IMG/VR virus record: IMGVR_UViG_3300031951_000398
Span: 1 to 41,676 of that record
Origin: a virus
DNA length: 41,676 nucleotides
Direction: 5' to 3' (one strand)
Within the stretch, counting starts at the first letter, position 1, and each line of letters starts with the position of its first letter. Below are positions 1 through 5,793 of the stretch, one piece after another. Made by a program: the position numbers and the translations under genes. The notes under the pieces were generated by a model. The model searched no databases and was not told the origin of the DNA. It saw only the letters and a list, made by a program, of their open reading frames with translations.

Positions 1-77
1 GGAAAACACTTCACTTTATATAAACCTTACATCTTCAACGCTTTACAAAAAACGCATATTTGGCCCAGTTTCTCTGC

Positions 78-305
78 TCAAATGTCAATCGTGTTCTTTT
101 TGATATTTTCTTTTACAGTTTTAGTTAAGGAATGTATTGACAAGAGGTTCTCTCTGTGTTCTAATATGTTCCTTAACGTCCCATTACAGTAGGCCACAAA
201 CACAACTACCGTTGTGATAAGGCTTAACACAACTGCTATTGGAACAATAACAAACAAAAACAAAACCATTATAAGGAGAAACGATGAGAGTCTAGCTAAT
301 AGCAT
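78..305 (-). CDS. Small membrane protein, unknown
   Basis: This 75-residue protein begins with about 40 strongly hydrophobic residues (Leu, Val, Ile, Phe), enough for one long or two short membrane segments. A polar, lysine-rich tail of about 30 residues follows and would lie in the cytoplasm. I recognise no family. The start is an ATG at 303-305 with no clear Shine-Dalgarno sequence. It is the last gene of the minus-strand train at the left edge and lies about 170 bases downstream of a TTGACA promoter candidate. A small inner-membrane protein is the most that can be said. Confidence 0.55.
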   Translation of the reverse strand: MLLARLSSFLLIMVLFLFVIVPIAVVLSLITTVVVFVAYCNGTLRNILEHRENLLSIHSLTKTVKENIKKNTIDI

Positions 306-473
306 AAAAGTTTATTTAAAATTGCGAGAATGAATTAAAATTAATAAAAAATGGGGCCGCGCACATATGTATTCCAACTATCAAGCTTCTCTTAACAGTT
401 CAACTATCTCTTCTTCTTCCTTACTGTATCTCTCTATTATCCTTACCTTATCTCTCTTATATCTTATGAGAGA

Positions 474-502
474 AACTTACCCCTATTTTTCTTACTTGTC
501 AA
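474..502 (-). promoter_or_regulatory. Sigma70-like promoter, TTGACA-17-TAAGTT
   Basis: On the minus strand an exact TTGACA (497-502) is followed after 17 bases by TAAGTT (474-479). The same two hexamers with the same spacing occur at 24,449-24,477, which argues against chance. Downstream lies the gene ending at 78. Six bases after the -10 box an open frame of 28 codons (381-467) begins with ATA and encodes a charged, Glu-rich peptide ending in LREA. It has no ATG, GTG or TTG start, so I do not call it a gene. Confidence 0.5.
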
Positions 503-740
503 GCCTCTTTTGGGCTTTTCTTTTGGTTTTGAAAGATTGGGGCTTTTTCACTGCTATTTCGACCTTAGATTCCTTCATTTTTCTTGATAAAATTTCGGCC
601 TCGACGCGAGAGCATTCGTCCATCATTTTTTGGCGTGTTTTTTGGTCATATTCGAAGCTCTTTTTAAGCAGATAAACAGAGAATCCTATGACAAATAATA
701 GGCCCGAAACTGGCAAAATAATGTCCATTAAAATATACAT
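492..740 (-). CDS. Small protein with one membrane segment
   Basis: The protein has 82 residues. Residues 5-26 form a single hydrophobic segment. The rest is charged and probably helical, with many Lys, Arg and Glu, so the likely topology is a short outer N-terminus and a cytoplasmic tail. The ATG at 738-740 is used; an internal ATG at 726-728 would remove four residues. No family was recognised. Spanin-like or membrane-anchored phage accessory proteins look similar, but nothing here decides that. The strong terminator at 795-836 just upstream separates it from the unit at 865-1,167, so it needs its own promoter, which I did not find. Confidence 0.5.
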   Translation of the reverse strand: MYILMDIILPVSGLLFVIGFSVYLLKKSFEYDQKTRQKMMDECSRVEAEILSRKMKESKVEIAVKKPQSFKTKRKAQKRLDK

Positions 741-794
741 ACAGTTTAAATTAATAATAATTAAGTGCGCCCATCAATTCTTTATTAAAATACA

Positions 795-836
795 AAGAAA
801 AACCCCCAAATTAGCGTTTGATTACCAATTTGGGGG
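795..836 (-). terminator. Rho-independent terminator
   Basis: On the minus strand a perfect 10-bp stem (CCCCCAAATT with AATTTGGGGG, 827-836 with 803-812) encloses a 14-base loop and is followed directly by TTTTTCTTT. This is a textbook intrinsic terminator 29 bases after the stop of the 100-residue gene at 865-1,167. It is the clearest terminator in the window. Confidence 0.9.
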
Positions 837-864
837 CGTTAATGGGAGGAATTTTAATTAAGTT

Positions 865-1167
865 TTAGCTTGCGGCAGGGGTCTCAGACTCCTTGGCAGC
901 TTGAACCAAAGGAGCAATGACGCTGAAACTTGCCTTCAGCGCCTCATGCTCCTCAACGGTAACAGTGGCGCGAGTATAAACTTGAAAGAAGTTGTTAAGG
1001 GCAGTATCAGGAGCCAGCTTAGATTCAGTCTTGTTGGCTGGGTTTGCCAGACCACCAAGAACTTGGAGGCTTTCCTTCAGAGCTTCATGCTGCTCAGGAA
1101 GAAGGCGCGATTGACGATGAAGTGCGGCAAAGTTTGCCAATGCTTGATCGGGAGTGATGTTATTCAT
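865..1167 (-). CDS. Duplicated 100-residue protein, monocistronic
   Basis: The protein consists of two tandem repeats of about 41 residues (about 2-42 and 51-91). Both show the pattern PDxALxNF followed by a conserved EHEALK block; I count 16 identities in 41 aligned positions. Each repeat looks like two amphipathic helices. There is no signal peptide, membrane segment or cysteine. The gene stands alone between a near-consensus promoter ending 9 bases before its ATG and a strong terminator, a layout typical of an abundant product. The function is unknown to me; a small structural or nucleoid-like protein is a guess. Its base composition is more GC-rich than its flanks. Confidence 0.8.
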   Translation of the reverse strand: MNNITPDQALANFAALHRQSRLLPEQHEALKESLQVLGGLANPANKTESKLAPDTALNNFFQVYTRATVTVEEHEALKASFSVIAPLVQAAKESETPAAS

Positions 1168-1176
1168 AGTTTGTAT

Positions 1177-1205
1177 ATATTATGTTTTTACGGAAAATTT
1201 GTCAA
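1177..1205 (-). promoter_or_regulatory. Strong sigma70-like promoter, TTGACA-17-TAATAT
   Basis: The minus strand has TTGACA at 1,200-1,205, a 17-base spacer and TAATAT at 1,177-1,182. Only nine bases separate the -10 box from the ATG at 1,165-1,167. Transcription should therefore start within a few bases of the start codon and give a leaderless or nearly leaderless mRNA. Confidence 0.7.
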
Positions 1206-1206
1206 T

Positions 1207-1757
1207 CTATTTCTTGAAGAATTTCAGCCCATTTCTTTGAATAGATCTGAAGATGAAATAGGGAAACCAGATGATTTTGGGAATTTTAATTATTCTAACA
1301 TTAGGGGCGTTGATAAGCTGGGGTTTTTCTCCATGCCATATCCTGACCGTCACTTTGCCCCCGCCTTTAAGATTTACGTTTTCTATGATACCATTGCGAG
1401 TGGGTGGAGTGGAAGGTGTCCAGTAGTTGTCGTACTGCCCGATTTCAATAGTGTATTCGGAACCTTCGCTATCAAATAAAATGTTTTTTAAATGCCAACC
1501 GTTGATGCTTCCTTTTAACGTGATGCCATTTTTAATGGATAAAGGGTCAAATCTTGGAAAACATAGTTAGTTCCACGAACTGCATCAATGCAATCTTCTT
1601 GCCCGCCAACTATCTCCACGCCTTTAACCAAAACATTTTCGCAATTGGAGAACTTCATAACGTCATCATAAATGCTTGGAACATCAGGATTGCGCCAAGC
1701 ATCTATAATTAAGTCCTTTTCAGCTACATAAGATTTAAAATTATTGTCTTTTTTCAT
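1207..1757 (-). pseudogene. Beta-helix protein, reading frame broken at an A-run
   Basis: Two adjacent frames together encode about 183 residues of one protein. The first (1,515-1,757) holds a right-handed beta-helix-like stretch, NCENVLVKGVEIVGGQEDCI, resembling pectate-lyase-fold coils. The second (about 1,207-1,540) continues the same pattern, with GITLKGSINGWHLKNILF and later GIIENVNLKGGGKVTVRI, to a TAG at 1,207-1,209. They join if one A is added to the AAAAA run just before GGCATC (minus strand, about 1,534-1,538). This could be a real inactivating deletion, transcriptional slippage or a sequencing error. The role may be a tail-fibre or glycan-binding protein, but no catalytic residues are identifiable. 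It overlaps the nuclease gene upstream by ATGA. Confidence 0.65.
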
Positions 1758-2173
1758 AAAGAAATTTCGCCGCGCTCTTTTAGCTTTTTGGCGTTTGCTA
1801 TGTGGAGTTCTTGAACCTTGTCCTTGTTCTCACCATTGTAAGGAACAGCATAGCATTTCTCTACCATCCAATCATTTACGTTAATTCCGCTTTCTGTTTC
1901 TATCCTACCGAGAATGCGCCCATACTTTTCTTCTGGGTCGATTTCTGTTTCTACTGTCAGGTATTTGGAATTGCAAAGAAGTTCGTTTAATTTAGTCTTG
2001 GATATTAGACCGCGAGCCTTTTCTTCTTTATTGCTTGTTCTGCTTTCTGGAGTGTCTATACCATAAAGACGAATTCTTTGGTTTCTCAGCCAAACTCCAA
2101 AACCCAGATCAAAGTCAACTTCAATTGTATCTCCGTCGATAACTTTGATCAATTGGGCTTTGTATTGGTACAT
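1754..2173 (-). CDS. Staphylococcal nuclease-like (SNase) protein
   Basis: This 139-residue protein has the thermonuclease fold signature: an N-terminal strand with VIDGDTIEVDFDLGFG, then RLYGIDTPES, which holds the catalytic Arg and the metal and base-binding Asp and Glu, and later KYGRILGRI with the second catalytic Arg. The length matches a bare SNase domain. It lacks a recognisable signal peptide, so it should act inside the cell. Family members cut DNA or RNA with calcium; degradation of host DNA is an inference. The ATG at 2,171-2,173 is the only good start. Its last codons overlap the frame-broken beta-helix gene downstream by four bases. Confidence 0.85.
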   Translation of the reverse strand: MYQYKAQLIKVIDGDTIEVDFDLGFGVWLRNQRIRLYGIDTPESRTSNKEEKARGLISKTKLNELLCNSKYLTVETEIDPEEKYGRILGRIETESGINVNDWMVEKCYAVPYNGENKDKVQELHIANAKKLKERGEISL

Positions 2174-2185
2174 GGTAAATATACT

Positions 2186-2284
2186 TTACATCAAAGCCGC
2201 TTCCATTTTGAACCTAAAAAGATTCTTGATTCCATACTTATTGGACAAAACTGTTAGTTCAGTTAAAAAATCTTTAATATTCAT
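2186..2284 (-). CDS. Possible 32-residue protein, coupled by ATGA
   Basis: A short frame starts at an ATG (2,282-2,284) that overlaps the TGA of the gene upstream as ATGA, and ends at a TAA at 2,186-2,188, 12 bases before the nuclease gene. The peptide begins MNIKDFLTELTVLSNKYGIK and is mostly helical in character, ending in a hydrophobic tail. The overlap is the arrangement used by most gene pairs in this region, and it fills an otherwise empty gap. No family was recognised. Confidence 0.45.
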   Translation of the reverse strand: MNIKDFLTELTVLSNKYGIKNLFRFKMEAALM

Positions 2285-2535
2285 TTTAAAACGATTCGAT
2301 CTATTTCTTTTTTCATCCAATCTGGTAAACAACTAGGAATGAATCCATGCGGCGCATCTCCTCTGGAGTTCAGCACAACCGCCGCACCAAGATATGCCAG
2401 CGATCTTACTCTTTCGGGATCAAGAGTTTCGCCGTCATTGTGCGGGAAAGTGCATAAACAACCAATATCGTCGTTCATTTCCGAGAACATCATTGGATAG
2501 TTTATGTCTCGTAGGTAGTATTTGTCGCAGCCCAT
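2281..2535 (-). CDS. Hypothetical protein, 84 residues
   Basis: This is a small soluble protein with Cys and His residues near the N-terminus (GCDKYY, IGCLCTFPHN) and a middle GAAVVLNSRGDAPHGF segment. The start is well supported: GGAGGAGA lies upstream of the ATG at 2,533-2,535, one of the clearest ribosome-binding sites here. No family was recognised. It sits two bases from the gene upstream and overlaps the short frame downstream, so it is part of the left minus-strand operon. Confidence 0.65.
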   Translation of the reverse strand: MGCDKYYLRDINYPMMFSEMNDDIGCLCTFPHNDGETLDPERVRSLAYLGAAVVLNSRGDAPHGFIPSCLPDWMKKEIDRIVLK

Positions 2536-2537
2536 AA

Positions 2538-3029
2538 CTATTTCTCCTCCCCAATTAAAATCTTAATAATCTTTTCTGCATTCTCCTGCATAGAAGGATA
2601 ATGCAAAGTATTGAAAGACTCTCCATGCTTCTTGATAAACTTATCCCAATCTTTTTTCTCTTCTGGGGAGAGCGGCGTTTTGTTGGGACTAGCCTCGCAA
2701 GCCTTTCGGATAATATTTATCAGTTTATCTTCCATTAAACGAGCCGCAGCATGAATAGCGGCTTTGTCAGGATAGATTTCTTGGCGAATAGAAGTGCAAC
2801 CATCTTTGACTTGAATTAGCCAAAAGCCATTGCGGAGACCATCATAAGCATATGGATCATTAACTGGCACGAACTTCTTGCCAATCTTACGGTAAAGACG
2901 TTGATCTTCCTTAATGGCAATACGACTGCGATTAAGATCATCTTCAGATGAGTAGAGGTCACTGAACCGCATACTAAACATTCTGCGATAGCGTTCAGCT
3001 TCGTTCTTGTAGTGTTCTAGTTCTTTCAT
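2538..3029 (-). CDS. Hypothetical phage protein, 163 residues
   Basis: The N-terminus (about residues 1-45) is charged and predicted to be helical or coiled-coil. A compact middle around GFWLIQVKDGCTSIRQEIYP and a helical C-terminal half follow. There are no catalytic motifs or membrane segments. It overlaps the gene upstream by ATGA (3,026-3,029), which implies coupled translation. I cannot assign a function. Confidence 0.65.
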   Translation of the reverse strand: MKELEHYKNEAERYRRMFSMRFSDLYSSEDDLNRSRIAIKEDQRLYRKIGKKFVPVNDPYAYDGLRNGFWLIQVKDGCTSIRQEIYPDKAAIHAAARLMEDKLINIIRKACEASPNKTPLSPEEKKDWDKFIKKHGESFNTLHYPSMQENAEKIIKILIGEEK

Positions 3030-3613
3030 GCGTTTTGCTTGTTGGCTAATTTATATTCTTTATAATTCTCTCCCTTAGCAACTTCTTTGTTCAAAACTTT
3101 AAACCAACCTCTTCTTGAGTGCATTTGTCCCTCTGCGCCGCTCACTTCACAAGTTCTGCCAGATGCGATGTCGGCAAAGTGAACTATTCCGTCAAAGTAA
3201 TCAGCATACCGCTTATTGATAGCGTCAAGTTCTGGATACTTTTTCGTTTCAACTAGAGAAGTGTTACCCTCATCGTATTCAAGATGGTAGTAAAAGCGAA
3301 GAGTACCAAACTTTTCTTTTACTTGGTCAGCTACTACTTGAGGAGGCTTTACATTAAAAAAATACCTATACCTAATCTCGCCGTCTTTATAAGAGTAAGG
3401 TTTAATACCTAAACGTTTGCCATCTTCTTCATCTACTTCAATAGCAGTAGTATAGGTATAGGTAAGAGCTTCGCAAAGCACATCGATAAGATTGTACCAT
3501 CCGTCACCCACTTCCAAGCCGAAAGCCATGCAAGACTCTTGCGGAGACTTGTTGGCGTCTCCGAAAATTTTCGGATACTTGGCGAAAAGTTTTTGTTCTA
3601 GTTCTGTATTCAT
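3026..3613 (-). CDS. Conserved phage hypothetical, 195 residues
   Basis: The sequence resembles a widespread phage family of unknown role that begins with KYPKIFxD, continues with a SCMAFGLEVGDGWYNLID segment and contains VADQVKEKFGTLRFYYH. Two later cysteines (RTCEVSG region, about residues 158-165) are in the position where relatives often carry CxxC. GGAGGAAATTTAAAATG gives a clear ribosome-binding site at the ATG at 3,611-3,613. It overlaps the genes on both sides by four bases. Confidence 0.7.
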   Translation of the reverse strand: MNTELEQKLFAKYPKIFGDANKSPQESCMAFGLEVGDGWYNLIDVLCEALTYTYTTAIEVDEEDGKRLGIKPYSYKDGEIRYRYFFNVKPPQVVADQVKEKFGTLRFYYHLEYDEGNTSLVETKKYPELDAINKRYADYFDGIVHFADIASGRTCEVSGAEGQMHSRRGWFKVLNKEVAKGENYKEYKLANKQNA

Positions 3614-3819
3614 TTTAAATTTCCTCCATAAAAATCAAACGTTTTTTCTAAGTGATCTAGTGCCGAAACCACATCAGCAAACTCTTGCTTTTGACATTCG
3701 GTTAAACGCTTTTTCTTTTTAAGATACTTAATATCGTTACGAAGATAATTGATGGTTTCCCTTAAAGAACAAACCACAATACGATCCGCTGTATCTCCAT
3801 CGATTTCTACTTTATCCAT
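3610..3819 (-). CDS. Small helical protein, 69 residues
   Basis: A short charged protein, probably two helices, with a lysine-rich middle (YLKKKKRLTECQKQEF). AGGAGA with an AT-rich spacer precedes its ATG at 3,817-3,819, so the start is well supported. It overlaps the next gene by ATGA. No family was recognised; its size and charge fit a small phage regulatory or host-interaction protein, but that is speculation. Confidence 0.6.
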   Translation of the reverse strand: MDKVEIDGDTADRIVVCSLRETINYLRNDIKYLKKKKRLTECQKQEFADVVSALDHLEKTFDFYGGNLK

Positions 3820-3820
3820 T

Positions 3821-4036
3821 TTAAATTTCTCCTAAAAGTGTAAGGGCGTCGTTGATTTCTGAACGAATATCGGCCAACTCTTTCTCGTATGAACTATCTT
3901 TGTCAAGACCGTATTTCAAAATACTTCTCAATCTAGTATCAATGTCATACAGAGCAGACCAAGCTGCGCCAGCATTAACAGCGCGAAGATGTTCGCTATT
4001 GTCTTCTGGCAAATTAAATTCTAATGTGGCTTTCAT
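3821..4036 (-). CDS. Small protein, 71 residues
   Basis: The protein starts MKATLEFNLPEDN, a beta-strand-like N-terminus, followed by two helices containing AAWSALYDIDTRLRSILKYG and a final SEINDALTLLGEI. Similar short phage proteins of unknown role with an N-terminal KATLxFxLPED motif are familiar. It shares one base with the start of the gene upstream and lies one base before the 3,819 gene. Confidence 0.65.
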   Translation of the reverse strand: MKATLEFNLPEDNSEHLRAVNAGAAWSALYDIDTRLRSILKYGLDKDSSYEKELADIRSEINDALTLLGEI

Positions 4037-4230
4037 TACTTTTCGAGTTCAACTGTCCAATGAGTATCGTTATAAACGTGATCAAAAAGAATTTCTTCTT
4101 CTGAAGAAGTCAGCATCATCTTGGATGCCAGTGCGGCGAACAACCTATCTTCGATCTCTCTGTTTTTAACTACAATCTTTTTGAAGTTTTTGACTAGCTT
4201 TTGGTTTTGCTTGCTGATCTTAAGTTTCAT
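4036..4230 (-). CDS. Small basic protein, 64 residues
   Basis: This is a small protein with a lysine-rich N-terminal helix (KLKISKQNQKLVKNFKKIVV) and an acidic C-terminal half. The basic helix could bind nucleic acid, but this is not shown. Its ATG overlaps the stop of the DUF-like gene upstream (ATGA, 4,227-4,230) and its stop shares a base with the gene downstream, so it is translated as part of the operon. No family was recognised. Confidence 0.6.
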   Translation of the reverse strand: MKLKISKQNQKLVKNFKKIVVKNREIEDRLFAALASKMMLTSSEEEILFDHVYNDTHWTVELEK

Positions 4231-4625
4231 GAATTTATAATGTTAAAAAATGATTCTGGCAGGATAACGTTTTCTGGAATGAATTTACCTTTGAATAAAT
4301 TTGCGATCTCCTCTTCTGAGTAACCAGCAAGACCGCAACCAATTTTCGTGACCAAGAACTCTGTGTCTGGGTATTCCATAACTTCACTGAGGAAAGAATA
4401 GATGTAGAATTCTATCTTGTCAAGAGAAAGTGTGCGAATAAACGTGTCTTTTGTAGGAATCGCAAAAGATTGGCCTTGTAAGCCATAACCCATGCCCATT
4501 TTCGCTCCAAATTTTTCTACAGCTAATTTCGCTGCACCAGCACCGTGAATGCCAGCTTCATTGGAGCCAAACACAAATACTTGGTTTTTCTTGAGTTTTG
4601 TGATTTTATCTGGGGTGAATTTCAT
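4227..4625 (-). CDS. Macro-like phage protein (A1S_2505 type)
   Basis: The 132-residue protein begins MKFTPDKITKLKKNQVFVFG and carries SNEAGIHGAGAAKLA, GYGLQGQSFAIPTKD and VTKIGCGLAGYSEEEIANLF. These glycine-rich loops match a phage and bacterial family related in pattern to macro (ADP-ribose-binding) domains. Binding of ADP-ribose or a derivative is therefore plausible but unproven. I chose the ATG at 4,623-4,625 because an upstream in-frame start would run into tRNA-Leu. It lies just downstream of that tRNA. Confidence 0.75.
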   Translation of the reverse strand: MKFTPDKITKLKKNQVFVFGSNEAGIHGAGAAKLAVEKFGAKMGMGYGLQGQSFAIPTKDTFIRTLSLDKIEFYIYSFLSEVMEYPDTEFLVTKIGCGLAGYSEEEIANLFKGKFIPENVILPESFFNIINS

Positions 4626-4632
4626 TGTAAAT

Positions 4633-4720
4633 TGGTAGCCGCAGTGGGATTCGAACCCACACGCTCTTACGAGCATTCGATTTTAAGTCGAATAGTGTCT
4701 GCCAGTTCCATCATGCGGCC
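4633..4720 (-). tRNA. tRNA-Leu (anticodon TAA)
   Basis: It has a 7-bp acceptor stem (GGCCGCA with TGCGGCT, one G-T pair), anticodon loop CTTAAAA on a perfect TTCGA/TCGAA stem, a long variable arm typical of Leu (TGCTCGTAAGAGCG), a T arm GTGGG-TTCGAAT-CCCAC, A73 and an encoded CCA. It reads UUA, a codon expected to be common in this AT-rich genome. Confidence 0.95.
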
Positions 4721-4725
4721 AAAAG

Positions 4726-5070
4726 TTATTCCAGAACTATAGTCTTACGGTTCAAATAGTCAATGGCTTTTTTCAAAATTCGCTCATCGTCATTGAATCT
4801 GCCAAGAGCAAGATTGCAGTTATTACATATATAACCGCGAAACTCATGAGAGAAATGGCAATGATCCAATATCCAATCATGCGTATAATTTGAGCAAATT
4901 GGGCATTCGCCAGCTTGAGGCGGGGGATTTTCATCTTTTAATTTTTTTCTGAGAACTGATAGTTCTTTGCAGCAAACTGTGCAAGTGTTTTTTCTGCCGC
5001 CAGTTGACGAGGCGAAGAATGGGAATTGTTCAATTTCTTTTTTCTCTCCGCACTTGCGGCAGCACTTCAT
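4726..5070 (-). CDS. Recombination endonuclease VII-like HNH nuclease
   Basis: The 114-residue protein has CRKCG and CTVCC zinc pairs near the N-terminus and a C-terminal core with CPIC, WILDHCHFSHEFRGYICNNC and NLALGRFNDD. This is the Endo VII family signature: a zinc-bound beta-beta-alpha-metal site with catalytic DHCH and Asn. T4 gp49 of this family resolves branched DNA; many short relatives are free-standing mobile nucleases. Its place between two tRNA genes, only five bases from tRNA-Leu, favours the mobile or homing type here. The ATG at 5,068-5,070 is used. Confidence 0.85.
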   Translation of the reverse strand: MKCCRKCGEKKEIEQFPFFASSTGGRKNTCTVCCKELSVLRKKLKDENPPPQAGECPICSNYTHDWILDHCHFSHEFRGYICNNCNLALGRFNDDERILKKAIDYLNRKTIVLE

Positions 5071-5106
5071 TGAATCATGATAATCTTTAGTTTGTAAATT
5101 TCAATC

Positions 5107-5217
5107 GGTGGCGCGCAAGGAATTGAACCTTGATGGCAGTTGCCCTGCCTTGTCCATGTCGGCTGCTAAACATCGGCCAAGATGACGACGGAATCGAACC
5201 GTCTTAGCCCTACGCCA
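5107..5217 (-). ncRNA. tRNA-like five-arm element or decayed tRNA
   Basis: The minus strand folds by hand into a closing stem TGGCGT/GCGCCA (5,212-5,217 with 5,109-5,114), a first T-arm-like hairpin GACGG-TTCGATT-CCGTC (5,187-5,203), a hairpin ATGTT/GACAT with an 8-base loop TAGCAGCC, a variable-arm-like hairpin GGCAG-GGCAA-CTGCC (5,135-5,149), and a normal T arm CAAGG-TTCAATT-CCTTG (5,116-5,132). The 3' end reads ACCG instead of ACCA. No standard D arm or seven-base anticodon loop is present. It may be a fusion of two tRNA remnants or a tRNA mimic. Confidence 0.45.
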
Positions 5218-5221
5218 AAAT

Positions 5222-5296
5222 TGGTGGTTCCACTGGGATTCGAACCCAGAACCAACGACTTAAAAGGACGCTGCTCTACCATTGAGCTATAGAACC
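5222..5296 (-). tRNA. tRNA-Lys (anticodon TTT)
   Basis: Acceptor GGTTCTA/TGGAACC, D stem GCTC/GAGC, anticodon loop CTTTTAA, T arm CTGGG-TTCGAAT-CCCAG, A73 and encoded CCA. The anticodon stem GCGTC/GTCGT has a T-T mismatch at pair 30-40 and a G-T at 27-43, which is weak but tolerable. Confidence 0.93.
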
Positions 5297-5303
5297 GAAA
5301 ATT

Positions 5304-5429
5304 GACCCTCTCTCAATAGCGTCGTTGTGTAGTCAGATTACAAGTGTCTATTCCACCATGAATCTGATTCCATTGCTACCAAACGCCCAGCATTCAATAG
5401 ATTCGTGAATGCAGCTAAGGGAGAGGGTT
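5304..5429 (-). ncRNA. Structured RNA candidate, three-way junction
   Basis: This gap between tRNA-Lys and tRNA-Ile has no reading frame but folds strongly. P1: ACCCTCTC (5,305-5,312) pairs perfectly with GAGAGGGT (5,421-5,428). P3: GCATTC (5,390-5,395) with GAATGC (5,407-5,412). P2 is a long interrupted arm: 5,319-5,322 with 5,383-5,386, 5,325-5,327 with 5,380-5,382, 5,329-5,332 with 5,376-5,379, and TCAGATT (5,333-5,339) with AATCTGA (5,361-5,367), capped by GTG/CAC. It has no T arm or CCA, so it is not a tRNA. T4 carries stable RNAs C and D of unknown function in its tRNA cluster; this could be an analogue. Confidence 0.55.
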
Positions 5430-5467
5430 TCTGGGTAATTACTCCCAAAAGTGTAAAGAACAAAAAT

Positions 5468-5544
5468 TGGTCGTCCCGCTGGGATTCGAACCCAGAACCT
5501 AGCCCTTATAAAGAGCTTGCTCTAACCAGTTAAGCTACGGGACA
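5468..5544 (-). tRNA. tRNA-Ile (anticodon TAT)
   Basis: Acceptor TGTCCCG/CGGGACG with a T-G first pair, D stem GCTT and AGAGC region, anticodon stem AGCTC/GGGCT with loop TTTATAA, T arm CTGGG-TTCGAAT-CCCAG, A73 and encoded CCA. It reads AUA directly. Most bacteria read AUA with a lysidine-modified CAU tRNA, so a UAU anticodon frees the phage from that modification. Confidence 0.92.
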
Positions 5545-5548
5545 AAAT

Positions 5549-5625
5549 TGGTGGGCGATGAGGGATTCGAACCCCCGATCAAAGAATTATGAGTTCTCTG
5601 CTTTGAACCACTAAGCTAACCGCCC
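5549..5625 (-). tRNA. tRNA-Met elongator (anticodon CAT)
   Basis: Acceptor GGGCGGT/ATCGCCC, D stem GCTT/AAGC, anticodon stem GAGAA/TTCTT with loop CTCATAA, T arm GGGGG-TTCGAAT-CCCTC, A73 and encoded CCA. The anticodon stem lacks the three G-C pairs of an initiator and the first pair is matched, so it is elongator-type. CAT could also mean a lysidine Ile tRNA, but the neighbouring TAT tRNA makes that unnecessary. Confidence 0.9.
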
Positions 5626-5627
5626 AT

Positions 5628-5704
5628 TGGCGCGAGGACCGAGAATCGAACTCGGAACCAACAGTTTAGAAAACTGTTGCTCTATCCAGTTGAGCTATCC
5701 CCGC
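5628..5704 (-). tRNA. tRNA-Arg (anticodon TCT)
   Basis: Acceptor GCGGGGA/TCCTCGC with one G-T pair, D stem GCTC/GAGC, perfect anticodon stem ACAGT/ACTGT with loop TTTCTAA, T arm CCGAG-TTCGATT-CTCGG, G73 and encoded CCA. It reads AGA and AGG, codons often rare in hosts and frequent in AT-rich phages; AGA is common in the tail genes here. Confidence 0.95.
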
Positions 5705-5709
5705 GAAAT

Positions 5710-5784
5710 TGGAGCAGCAGATGGGACTCGAACCCACAACATCCAGCTTGGAAGGATGGCGCTCTACCGTTGAGCTACTGCTGC
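5710..5784 (-). tRNA. tRNA-Gly (anticodon TCC)
   Basis: Perfect acceptor GCAGCAG/CTGCTGC, D stem GCTC/GAGC, loop CTTCCAA, T arm GTGGG-TTCGAGT-CCCAT, T73 and encoded CCA. The anticodon stem CCATC/GCTGG has a T-C mismatch at pair 30-40, the same pair that is mismatched in tRNA-Lys. It reads GGA and GGG and is the first tRNA transcribed in the cluster. Confidence 0.94.
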
Positions 5785-5793
5785 TAGTTTTAA

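Noticed and set aside
381-467. A 28-codon charged frame just after a TTGACA promoter
   Set aside because: It has no ATG, GTG or TTG start; the placement only suggests ATA, which is too weak to call a gene.
901-1479. A 192-codon open frame on the plus strand
   Set aside because: It runs opposite to the duplicated 100-residue protein and the beta-helix gene, covers the promoter and has no coding pattern of its own.
4395-4423. TTGACA-17-TATTCT within the macro-like gene as a promoter
   Set aside because: It lies inside a coding frame with no new unit starting close downstream; it could be chance.
5107-5217. The tRNA-like element as a tmRNA
   Set aside because: It is only about 110 bases, with no tag reading frame or pseudoknots, so it is too short for a one- or two-piece tmRNA.
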